Shown piece after piece: positions 1 to 11,200 of a stretch of DNA of 64,000 nucleotides. Below the pieces are notes generated by a model. It saw only the letters and a program-made list of their open reading frames with translations, was not told where the DNA came from and ran no database searches. Position 1 is the first letter of the stretch; the number at the start of each line of letters is the position of its first letter. The position numbers and the translations under genes are program-made. This DNA is from Microglena sp. YARC (Eukaryota; Chlorophyta; Chlorophyceae; Chlamydomonadales; Chlamydomonadaceae), in the NCBI GenBank assembly GCA_022414725.1, contig CM039463.1, forward strand, positions 25,410,366 to 25,474,365, read 5' to 3'.

Positions 1-144
1 GCCACCAAAACGGTGGTTGGGAGCTTGGTTTGTTTGTCCTCGACACACCCCTGATGTAATGGGGTTTTTTGCTTTGTGGGTGCTTTTTCTTTTTGTTTAA
101 AGCACTGAGTCTCATACACCCTCGCGGTGTCAAGAAGACTTTAA

Positions 145-516
145 CATGTAATGTAATGTAATGTAATGTAATGTAATGTAATGTAATGTAATGTAATGTA
201 ATGTAATGTAATGTAATGTAATGTAATGTAATGTAATGTAATGTAATGTAATGTAATGTAATGTAATGCAATGCAATGCAATGCAATGCAATGCAATGTA
301 ATGTAATGGAATGTAATGTAATGTAATGTAATGTAATGTAATGTAATGTAATGTAATGTAATGTAATGTAATGTAATGTAATGTAATGTAATGGAATGTA
401 ATGTAATGTAATGTAATGTAATGTAATGTAATCTAATGTAATGTAATGTAATGTAATGTAATGTAATGTAATGTAATGTAATGTAATGTAATGTAATGTA
501 ATGTAATGTAATGTAG
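145..516. repeat. (TGTAA)n pentanucleotide microsatellite
   Basis: About 370 bp of near-perfect 5-bp repeats (TGTAA on the plus strand) with a block of TGCAA variants around 268-300 and a few single substitutions. It is open in several frames only because the repeat lacks stops; no coding role is inferred. Confidence 0.97.
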
Positions 517-559
517 TGGGGCTCAAAAGTGTGCGCAAAATTGCGCTGCCGCGCACGCT

Positions 560-660
560 TAGTAGTACCCTGATCCAAATAGGCTAAATAGACATGCCCA
601 ACCTGAAGATTGGGAAGGGCTGTATACAAAAAAATGTCTGGTGAACTGAACCCCAACAAA
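560..660 (-). repeat. Solitary copy related to the 141-bp satellite
   Basis: The stretch from CCAAATAGGCTAAA through TGCCCAACC, GGGAAGGGCTGTATACAAAA and TGGTGAACTGAA matches, in the same order, the reverse complement of the roughly 141-bp unit tandemly repeated at 46-54.85 kb. It shows that the satellite monomer belongs to a dispersed family. Related but more diverged pieces lie at 1,630-1,720 and within 1,860-2,200. Whether this is a mobile element or a satellite seed is not determined. Confidence 0.7.
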
Positions 661-1129
661 TCGTTAACGACTGGGGTCCAGAGTTCATGCTATGCAAATG
701 ATTTAACCTAAATTTCAAAGACACAATTATTAAAAACATTGATGAATATGTCAGATATCTTCATCATCCCAACTCTTAAACATTTAGCATGTTCTGAAAC
801 TGTTCAAATACGTCATAAGGCATCAACAGCTGTACAACTGTCTCTAATCATCAACTCTACTTACAAAACTGTGGTCAGTTAAGAAAACATCTGATGAACT
901 ACTTCTATTAAGCATTGCCAACATTTGATAACTATCTCCTCATTATACAGCGTTCATGGAAGGTCAGAATGGGGTCAGAACGGAAACTGTGAAGAAAGGA
1001 GAAGCGCAGACTGACTACATAGGACAGCTAAGCTAATAGCATACTAAAAGAAATGACAGAGATGCAGGGGGAGGCTAAGGGAATACAACAGATACACTTC
1101 AGTGATGCGCATGTTGTGAACGAGTCTAT

Positions 1130-1193
1130 CTACCCCCCCCACACACACCCACACCTACACCCGCACCCTCATCTCATCCCCCCCCCCCACACA

Positions 1194-1234
<41 letters not shown>

Positions 1235-1560
1235 ACCACCACCACCACCACAGCACACATGCACACACAACAACAGATACACTTCAACAGAATCACAGGG
1301 ACTACAACAGATATAGTTCACACAAGCACAGGGACTGCAACAAAAACACTTCACAGGAGCACAGGGACTGCAACAGATGCAATTCACAGAGCCACAATCC
1401 AGGTCATAAGAAACTCACCATGAAGCTTCTCCAGGTATAGCTAAAATCATGACTCACTCCGCACGACAAAGCAAACACAGAGCCGCAAGCCAGGTCATAA
1501 GAAACTCACCATGAAGCTTCTCCAGGTAATAGCTCAAATCATGATTCACTCTGCAAAGCA
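1130..1560. repeat. C-rich/CA-rich tract and short tandem duplications
   Basis: Poly-C, (CA)n and (CCA)n lie at 1,133-1,260. They are followed by about four copies of a 34-bp unit containing CACAGGGACTGCAACA (1,285-1,390) and by two about 90-bp copies of a segment containing CAGGTCATAAGAAACTCACC (around 1,400 and 1,490). Confidence 0.8.
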
Positions 1561-1589
1561 AAGCAAAAGCATAAGCATAAGCATAAAGG

Positions 1590-2260
1590 CTTAATGGTTT
1601 CTGAATGGCTGTATGTATGTTATAGTCCAGGGGTAGGCCAAATAGGCTAAAGGGACTTGCCCAACCGTGATAGGAAGGGCTTCAAAAGAAAAAGCCTTGA
1701 TGAACCGAACCCCAAACAAACGTTTTCCGACGGGGGCCCTGAGTTTGTGCTACAGTGATCATTTCTGCTTCGGAATGGCTGTTTCTTTGTGTGCCTCTGC
1801 ATAAGCATAACGGCTTAATGGTACGGTTACGGTTACGGTTACTGTTACAGTTACGGTTACTGTCACGGTTACGGTTGGGCAAGTCCCTTTGACCTACTTG
1901 GCCTACCCCTGGACTGAACATACATCCAATGGTTTCTGAATGGCTGTTTCTGTGTGTGCCTCTGCATAAGCATAACGGCTTAATGGTACGGTTATGGTTA
2001 CGGTCACTGTTACTGTTATGGTTGGGCAAGTCCCTTTAGCCTATTTGGCCTACCCCTGGACTGTAACATACATACAATGGATTCTGAATGGCTGTTTCTG
2101 TATGTGCCTCTGCATAAGCATAACGGCCTAATGGTACGTTTAATGTTACGGTTATGGTTGGGCAAGTCCCTTTAGCCTATTTGGCCTACCCCTGGACTGT
2201 AACATACAAACAATGGTTTCTGAATGGCTGTTTCTGTGTGTGCTTCTGCATCTGTTTGGC
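1590..2260. repeat. Four-copy tandem repeat with TTACGG tracts
   Basis: About four units of 130-180 bp share TCTGAATGGCTGT, CTCTGCATAAGCATAACGGC, runs of GGTTACGGTTACGG, then GGTTGGGCAAGTCCCTTTAG and CCTATTTGGCCTACCCCTGG. The last two motifs resemble the TTGGGCAAGTATGTTTAGCC part of the large satellite at 46-54.85 kb, so this looks like a diverged branch of the same family. Confidence 0.75.
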
Positions 2261-2485
2261 GTAAATCAGTACACACACAACCCTGGAACATATTTTGGTC
2301 TTTAGAATCAGGAAACACACAACCCTGGATTTTTGGTATTTAATCAGTGCACACACAAACCTGGAATATATTTTGTTTTTTTACTCGACCTGTTCAGCTA
2401 CAGGACCTAGGCTAGTTGCACGTCTTGTGATACAACAAAAGCATCCAACATAAATAAATATACAATCAAGAAAACAAGGCGATTG

Positions 2486-4895
2486 TTACTTGGTTTGTTG
2501 TTCAGCTTTGAGGATGCTTCCAAAGGAGACGGCACTGAAGAATGGATCAAGCATGGGATCCGATGCTGCAGCGCTCTGAACGGATGCAGATCGAGAGCTA
2601 GCATTGGCTGACCCTGACGCTTCAGCATCCATGCATGTTGCCATACAAGGTGCATGTCTTTCTTGAGAGTCGTCCAGACGGACAGAGGAGACTCCAGACA
2701 TGAAGTCAATGTTTGGGGGAGTTCTTGGAAACTTAGAGTGCAGTATCTGGACCCTCTTGTGCATAGCAGTGGCGAGAGTGTCCAGCTTCAACATACCAAC
2801 CTGCGCCAGGAACCGCACAGGCACCTCAAATGCAGGAGACAAGTTTGTATTTGAATTTATCATCAAAAATGGCACTACTTTTTCATGCTGGTAGCTCCGG
2901 GCAGCTTCATATTTTGATTCCATTATTTAGGATAGGAAAAGCACACACCGTCAGTACCTTTGCGTGAGCCAAGCTGCTCGCCCACTTTTCCATGGGCGAC
3001 AGAAGGTCCTCCACCTTAGTCTGAAGCTCATCAAGCACTCGCTACCAAGAAAAGGGGTGGGGTGGGGTGGGGGTGGGGGGGGATCATTTCGAGGCAATGT
3101 GGGTGGAGGATGTGTTCACAGCAGGATACTGCTCACATTTCGATTTGTGTTGAGGCAGTTGAGATAAAGCGAAAACAAAAAGAGGTCAGGGGCATGTCCT
3201 GATAGAGTGATATGATCAAACTGAACCTGGGTCACCTGTACGTCGATATCTTGTTCAACTCCAACTTGATGATCAGAATTTAGCTGGGATGCAGGTACTT
3301 CAAGAAAGAGGGGGTTGTGCGGAGCCTCACTCCAGTCACTTGCCATGTACTTGTTTGATAGGGATGAGGTAGATTGGAGGAAACCTGCGTCACATGTGCA
3401 TTCAAGAGGTATGATCATATACGATATATTCATAATGTCAACAGGGGATGAGCAATACAAAAGGAGGACAAAATGATGCTTATAACCCAGGACAGCAAGA
3501 TACTAACTCACACAAACACCAACACTAACAACACTAACACTAACACTAACAACACTAACAGTAACACTTACACTTACAACACTAACACTAATACTAACAA
3601 ACACTTGTCACTTGCTTGGACGTTTGTAGTAATCAGCACAGAGTAAAAATGCATAAACAATTACCCACAGGCTTGTAGACACCGATACCCTTTGAACCTT
3701 ATAACATCAAGTCTCAGGGTACTATTTTTCTCACTTCTTACCTGGCCATATGGGAATCCAGGCTGAAATGATTCCAGGAGCCTTAAATTGAGCAGGGGCT
3801 CATTGGCACCAGCAGTCTGTTGAAGATAGGTGTGCCTCAAGCCACACTTTCGTGTTAGCTAGGCTGTGGGGTGCCAAGGACTCATTCAATGATTGGCTCC
3901 ACCTGTCACATTGCCGGGTGTGCTCTTGGTGCCATCAGATATTGACAGGTGTGTGAAAGTTAGCACCACCAGTCATATTGATTAGCGTGTTCTTGATGCT
4001 AGCATCAACAACACGCCAATCAATGTGACTGGTGGTGCTAACTTCCACACACCTGTCAATATCTGATGGCGTCACAATATGTCTGATCAATTCAACAAAT
4101 CTCTTCCCACCAGGGATCATGCACAGTGATCATCTGCGACCATCCTCATCCCCTTTCACCCCACAACTACAATCCTCTCCCTGCTCTCTATTCTCTGTAT
4201 CTCTGACCGTCTCACCAATCAATTCAGGAATATATGCATCACAGGCATGTCGATATGCTTCAAGATTCTTCCCAAACGCATCAGCTTCCGCCTGTATTGT
4301 GCAAGGCAGCAAGGCATACTATTCAAGTTTCAGACTTGCAGCTGTTGGTATGGATGCAACTAGCTCCCGCATGAGTGCATTAAAGCTCATGAGATCAAGA
4401 AGGAGGAGTAAAGAAAATTCACTGACAAGATTCCAGTGCATATGGAAATACAGCTCCCTGAATCTGACATGTACCAATGGGCAACAGGTTTACACATTCC
4501 AGACAAGTCTGGGGGGAAATCAGTGGATGGCCCAGCCTCCCAGGTAGATATCAGCTGTTTACCTGTGATGCAAAACTGGGATCCAATTTCAAGAGTGAAC
4601 CTGAGAAACACATGAACTGATCAAGAACTTCTTACCATCATAGCCTTTATGCGATGACTGGGGTGGGTCTGTGACCTCAACCCAAATGCTCCTGTGATCT
4701 TGTCCTGAAATGAATGCATTGCAGGTGGACTATAGGTTGTCCTTGTAGATGCAAGACTTGATAATTGGACCAACCAGTGATGAACTTATGATAGCTGGGA
4801 ATTGCTCCCTGATCATCAAACCTCATAAGGCCAAAATGGACAGGGTAATGTTCATTTCCAAAGGAGTTGAGAAAAAACCAGTGATCTTGAAAGGT
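2486..4895 (-). CDS. Unrecognised multi-exon gene (3' part resolved)
   Basis: The product is not recognised. Phase-consistent minus-strand exons, in gene order, are 4895-4775 (weak donor GTTGGT), 4704-4636, 4600-4563, 4508-4423, an unresolved piece at about 4385-4320, then 4291-4216, 3384-3236, 3041-2958 and 2887-2486, which ends in TAA. The last four exons join without phase conflict. They encode a helical, charged stretch (LDELQTKVEDLLSPMEKW, a likely coiled coil), then a hydrophobic/basic helix region and a Ser/Ala-rich tail ending ILKAEQQTK. Several introns are tiny: 35 nt at 4,601-4,635 and 54 nt at 4,509-4,562. The junction between 4320 and 4291 does not resolve, because the obvious splice leaves a TAG; a missed intron or a base error is possible. 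The N-terminal exon is not identified. The 3,385-4,215 intron holds a 140-bp palindrome. Confidence 0.6.
3500..3602. repeat. (AACACT)n hexanucleotide repeat
   Basis: Short imperfect array of AACACT/AACACTAAC units in the large intron of the minus-strand gene. Confidence 0.85.
3931..4070. repeat. 140-bp near-perfect palindrome (foldback element)
   Basis: Two about 70-bp arms, starting GCCATCAGATATTGACAGGT and ending in its reverse complement, meet at a central GATGCTAGCATC with almost no spacer. Only a handful of mismatches separate the arms. No transposase is visible. It sits inside an intron of the minus-strand gene and would form a hairpin in the transcript. A MITE or foldback transposon is the likeliest nature; an obvious target-site duplication is not visible. 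Confidence 0.85.
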
Positions 4896-5449
4896 CTGGG
4901 GCGCAAAAAATTACCACAGGCCACACATGGGAAAGCACACATATGTTGTATCCCCAATTGATGGGACACTGAGTGGTAACCTAATACCTACCATTTAGGG
5001 GAGAATTTTTGACAATTTATTAATGGATGGTCATCAAATATTTAAACCCTTTAAATTGGCTGGCTTGTCGCGCAATTGATTGATTGTCCGGCTGGCTGAC
5101 GTGTCGATAAAGGGTTTCACATAATCACAAGGTGTGACTGCATGGGATAGAGCGAAGCTTGTCAACGAAATAACCGTTGTATTGTTTTTTTTATTTGCAT
5201 TGCACCCTTGAAAAGGCAACATCTGCCAACTGCTGCTCGGTCGTTGCCATGGTCGTTGCTATCTCTTTGCCAACGAGAACGTGTGTGACGTTGTCAATGT
5301 TTGAGCCTATCGAAAAGGCACTACATGTATTAGGCACTACACTCTAGAGCGTAGTTTGTGCACCATCTTATAGATCGATTTGGCATGGCCACTGCTGACG
5401 ATCGTCTTGCCCGATAGCTTGAGCTTCGCATAGCGATTAGATTCTCAAG

Positions 5450-7964
5450 ATGTCCGCTATGCTCAAATCATCCAATGTTTGCCGACAGACCCTTTCTCGT
5501 GATCCCTCTAGCAGAATGGCTATCAGCAAGACCGCTGTGCCCTCTGCGCGCGTATGCAGCCCCTCCTCTGCCAAACCTAGCCTAACCTCCAGAAGGGATA
5601 TGCGTGCCCAGGCGCAGAGGCGCAGCCCTAACGTCACCCCTGATGTCGTCGTGGGCAAGGGGCAGGACGAGGTACAGTTGCGAATGCAGCATCGGGTGGT
5701 CTGCACACTTCACGCTGGCTTCTAACATATCCCCTCCTTCAACCGCAGCAACACTTGGACCTGTACAACTACCTGCTACGTCAACGAATTATCTTCCTGG
5801 GGGGCTACGTGAACGATAAGGTCTGTCTACGTCATATATTTTTCGCTTGTTGCGCTTGATCAGACCCTAGGCAACATGGGTCCCACCCCCTGTTTCCATG
5901 CCTAAGTGAGAAGTTCTCATGTCCTTGTGTTCATAAGCCCCCCTTGACTCCATCAAACTGCTGGCCTATTCAGAGTCCAGTAGGGCACCAGGAGAGTGTA
6001 ACAACCATCATGATTGTTTGGTTGTTGCTAGCAGGCCATGTAAGTCCAATAAGACGCCCTCCCAACAACAGCTGGGGTGTGGTTATAACTTGATGTGAAC
6101 TAAGCTCTGGTCCTTGCCTACCACGAAATGCAGATGGCCACACAAATTGTTGGCAGCCTTCTTGCCCTAGAGCAATTGGATGAGGAAGAAGAAATTCGCA
6201 TCTACATCAACTCCACAGGTAATCGCAGCAGGGAATGTTAGTCTGTGAGGGTGGGAGTGGGAGCTGGGACTGTTTGTGAGTGGCTCAGGGAACAGGTGGC
6301 TAATTGTGTTCAAGATATTTTGATCGCTGCGTACCGTTTGGATGGACGAAGCGTATTGGGTATTTGCATAGAGATAGCCCCCAAGTTTTATTGACTGCTG
6401 TGCGGAGGGCAATAGCTTCCTAGATTAAGAATCCTAGGAATCTGTTGGGCCCCAATAAGCATCAAAGCTATACCACACCACACTACACTCCACAATACGA
6501 AACAAAACAACACAACTCATGAAACCAAACCAAACTAAGCCAACAAAACAAAACCAATCTACACACCCCACAACTGCCTCATTTCCCAGGTGGCCAACCG
6601 TACTCAATCTTCGGTGTCCTTGACACAATGAAATCGATCAAGCCCCCTATTCAGACGGTGGCCCTAGGTGCATGCTACAGCTATGCCAGCCTTCTCTTGG
6701 TACGTTTCTGCTGTCCTGTTTTGGGTTGTTGTTGTTGCTGTCAACACAGTTATGCCAGTCTTCTCTTGGTTTGTGCCTGCTATCCACTTGTCGTTTTGTT
6801 TTAGTTTGTGCCCGGGGTTCAGAGACTAAAAAAGATGATACAGGGTCATGTATTGTTGAAGATACTCTGGTGGTGTGTGGTGGTGGTAGTGGTGGGATGA
6901 GGTGAAGTAGGGTGGGGTGTCAGCACATGTGTGTGGTGGTGGTGGTGGTGGTGGAAGTAGTTCCCCCAATCAAACCAAACTACAATTGAACACCATTTGG
7001 GGATATTCAGCCGGAAGGATACTCACCCTGCCTTCCTTACTCAAACAAAACTCTTGAATTATGACTGCGGCCTGTACCCGGCATTCGGATTTGAAGCAAG
7101 AACATACAGTAGTCTATTCACTACGTATCATCAAACACCATATGGGGAAATTCAGCCCTAAGGATACTCACCCTTCCTTCCTCACTAAGACCAAAATCTT
7201 GAATGAGGAATGTGGGGTGAATGTCCCCATTTCGTAATGTATGATCTGTTGTTGTTCTGCCTTTCTCATAGTGGATTCACATTAGATCATAAGATACCAA
7301 ATGAGAATATTCACCCTGCATTCCTCATTCAAAATTTTGGTTTGAAAGAGGAAAGGCAGGGTGAAAACCCTTAAGGCTGAAAATCCTCAGGGCTGAATAT
7401 CCCCATATGGTGTTCAATGATATGTTTTGGATGAACCACTGTATGTTCTCTCTTCAAATCCGAATGCCGGGTACAGGCCGCATTCCTCATTCAAGAGTTT
7501 TGTTTGAGTGATGGAGGCAGGATGAATATTCTTAGGGCTGGAAATCCTCAGGGCTGAAAATACCCATGCGATGTCCAATGATCTTTTGTGAATAGACTAC
7601 TGCATGTTCTCGCTCCAATTCCGAATGCTGGGTAGAGGCTGCTGTCATCAATCAAAAGTTTTGTTTAAGCAAGGAAGGCAGGATGAATATCCTTAGGGCT
7701 GGAAATCCCGAGGGCTGAAAACAACATACAGTGTTCAATGATTTGTTGTGTATAGACTACTGCATGTCCTCGCTCCAATCCGAATGCAGTGTAGATGGGT
7801 TTGCCCCCACCTGTCCACAAAGGGTGACATGAGCCACCCTCCAGGAGGAATATATCACATGCTTATTCAAATGTTTGCTAGATGGACAGGGAGAATCCAG
7901 TATTTGTCCCCCTTTTGTACTAAGACCCTCTTCCCCAACCTGTTCCAGCAGATTTCCTTCGGTC

Positions 7965-8019
<55 letters not shown>

Positions 8020-8237
8020 CCTCCCTTTCCCTCAACCCCGCTCTCCCCCTCTCCCCCTCCCTCAACCCCTCACCCCCTTTACCCCTCTCCCCCTCCCTCA
8101 ACCCCTTTACCCCGTTCCCCCACCCCTCAACCCCTTTACCCCGCTCCCCCCCTTCAGGCTGCGGGTACACCAGGCAAGCGCTTCTCCATGAAGAACACTA
8201 GGATCATGATGACTCAGCCCATGGGTGCGTGTGTGTG

Positions 8238-8270
<33 letters not shown>

Positions 8271-11200
8271 GGGGGGGGTGATAGGGGATTGCCAAGTAGG
8301 AGAGAGTGATTACTGGCTTCTCGTAGCTCAACCCTACTACTTGTATCCATCTAGATTTGTAGGAGGCTGATTAGATGTGCATGCGCAGTATGCCCATTCC
8401 ATTCAGAATGTTTTGGTGTATGCCAAGTGGCGTGGCCTCATGAATGTTCTGAAGAAAAACGCGGGGTGGCTTGGCTTGGATGACTAATGAGGCCAGGAAA
8501 GGCCTATCAGGCGGCAGCAACAAAAATAGCAGGGGGACTTCAGATTGGGGTTTCCGGCATCTCCTGCTGTGTCCTCCTCTGTGGGCTGAAGTGTACCGAC
8601 AGGAACAGCTCTGAAGGCTATTTTCTGAGGTCCAACAAAGGCTTATCCAGCGGCTGCCACAATAAAAGTGGAGGTGATCAGAGGGACTGCAGATTGTGAT
8701 TTCCAGAAACCCTTGATATGTCCTCCTCTGTAGGCTGAAGTGTTCCGTCAGGAACGGCTCTGTGGTCTCTTTTCCGTGGTCCAGCAAAGGCTTATCTGGT
8801 GGCTGCGACAATATAAGTGGAGGCGATTAGAGGGACTGCAGATTGTGATTTCCGGAAACTCCTGCTATGTTCTCCTCTGTGGGCTGAAGTGTTCTGTCAG
8901 GAACAGCTCTGTGGTCTCTTTTCTGAGGTCCAGCAAAGGCTTATCAGGCGGGTGGAACAATACAAGTGGAGGCGATTAGAGGGACTGCAGATTGTGATTT
9001 CCAGAAACTCCTGCTATGTCCTCCTCTGTGGGCTGATGTGTTCCGTCAGGGACAGCTCTGTGGTCTGTTTTCTGAGGTCCAGCAAAGGCTTATTTGGCGG
9101 CTGCGACAATAAAAGTGGAGGTGATCAGAAGGACTGCAGATTGTGATTTCCAGCAACTCCTGCTATGCCTTTCTCTGTATGGCAGAAGTGTACAGCCTCA
9201 AGCAGGTCTGTAGTCTGCAACAAGTTTCAGCGAAGGCCTATCTGGCGGCATTGACAATAGCAACTGCAGCAGCAGCAACAGCAGCAGCAGCAGGGTTAGC
9301 AACTGCAGTTGCAACGGTACCAACACCAATATCAGCTGCAGCAGTAATGGCTGCAACTGTATTTACAACGGTAGCAACACCAATACCAGGAGCAGCAGCA
9401 GCAGCCGCAGGGGTAGCAACTGCAGTTGCAATGGGAGCAGCACCAACAGCAGCAGCAGCAGCAGTAGGGGTAGCAACTGCAGTTACAACGGTAGCAACAC
9501 CAGTACCAGCAGCTGCATGGGTAGCAACTGCAGTTGCAACGATAGCAACACCATTAGCAGCAACAGCAGCTGCAAGGGGTAGCTACTGCAGTCGCAACGG
9601 CAGAAAAAACAATGGCAGAAGCAGTGGTAGGGGTAGCAACTGCAGTTGCAATGGGAGCAACATCAAAAGCAGCAGCTGCAGGGGTAGCAACTGCAGTTGC
9701 AATGGGAGCAGCACCAACAGCAGCAGCAGCAGTAGGGGTAGCAACTGCAGTTACAACGGTAGCAAAACCAGTACCAGCAGCTGCAGGGGGTAGCAACTGC
9801 AGTTGCAACGATAGCAACACCTATACCAGCAACAGCAGCTGCAAGGGGTAGCTGCTGCAGTTGCAACGGCAGAAAAACCAAAGGCAGCAGCAGTGGTAGG
9901 GGTAGCAACTGCAGTTACAATGGCAGCAACACCAATAGCAGCAGCAGGGGGTAGCAACTGCAGTTGCAACGATAGCAACACCAATAGCAGCAGCAGCAGC
10001 AGCAGCTGCAAGGGGTAGCTACTGCAGTCGCAACGGTAGAAAACCCAATGGCAGCAGCAGTGGTAGGGGTAGCAACTGCAGTTGCAATGGGAGCAACATG
10101 CAGCAGCAGTGGTAGGGGTAGCAACATGCAGTTGCAATGGGAGCAACAAGCAGCAGCAGCAGAAGGGGTAGCTACTGAAATTGCTTCAGTAGCAACACCA
10201 ATAGCAGCAGCAGCAGCAGCAGTAGGGACAGTAGGGACAGCAGTTGTATTACCTGCAGTAGCAACATCAGTGAATACAGCTGTAGCAATAGCGGCAACAG
10301 GAAAAGCAAAAGCAGCGGCGGCATAAGCAACCGCACACCCAGTAGAATCAGAAGCAGAGGCAAGAGCAGCAGAGGCAAGAGTAGAAGCAGTGATATGTAC
10401 GCATGTCACTTGCAGTTTGCTCTGAGGGTGACATGTACCAGGTGCATTCGAGGCAAGAGTAGAAGTAGAAGCAGTGATGTGTACCCATGTCACTTGCAGT
10501 TTCTCGAAGGGTGACATGTACCAGGTGCATCAGAGGCAAGAGTAGAAGTAGATGTAGTGCTATGTACCCATGTCACTTGCAGGCGGCTTTCATGGTGACA
10601 TGTACCAGGTGCAGCAGAGGCAAGAGTAGAAGTAGAAGCAGTGATGTGTACCCAAGTCACTTGCAGGGGGCTTTCAGGGTGACATGTACCAGGTGCAGAC
10701 GGGCGAAGAGCAGCAGAGGCAAGAGTAGAAGTAGAAACAGAATGTGAAGCACTGCTATGTGCCCATGTCACTTGCAGGGGGCTTTCAGGGTGACATGTAC
10801 CAGGTGCAGACTGGCGAAGAGCAGCAGAGGCTAGAGTAGAAGTAGAAACAGAATGTGAAGCACTGCTATGTGCCCATGTCACTTGCAGGGGGCTTTCAGG
10901 GTGACATGTACCAGGTGCAGACGGGTGAAGAGCAGCAGAGGCAAGAGTAGAGGTAGAAACAGAATGTGAAGCACTGCTATGTGCCCATGTCACTTGCAGG
11001 GGGCTTTCAGAGTGACATGTTCCAGGCGCAGACGGGTGAAGAGCAGCAGAGGCAAGAGTAGAAGTAGAAACAGAATGTGAAGCACTGCTATGTGCCCATG
11101 TCACTTGCAGGGGGCTTTCAGGGTGACATGTAACAGGTGCAGACGGGCGAAGAGCAGCAGAGGCTAGAGTAGAAGTAGAAACAGAATGTGAAGCACTGCT

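Noticed and set aside
141..659. 172-codon open frame of HYIT repeats
   Set aside because: It is the translation of the (TGTAA)n microsatellite and has no non-repeat coding signal.
9143..9793. 216-codon Ala/Thr/Val protein
   Set aside because: Product of the GCA-rich minisatellite, within intron 5 of the ClpR-like gene; similar frames occur on the other strand.
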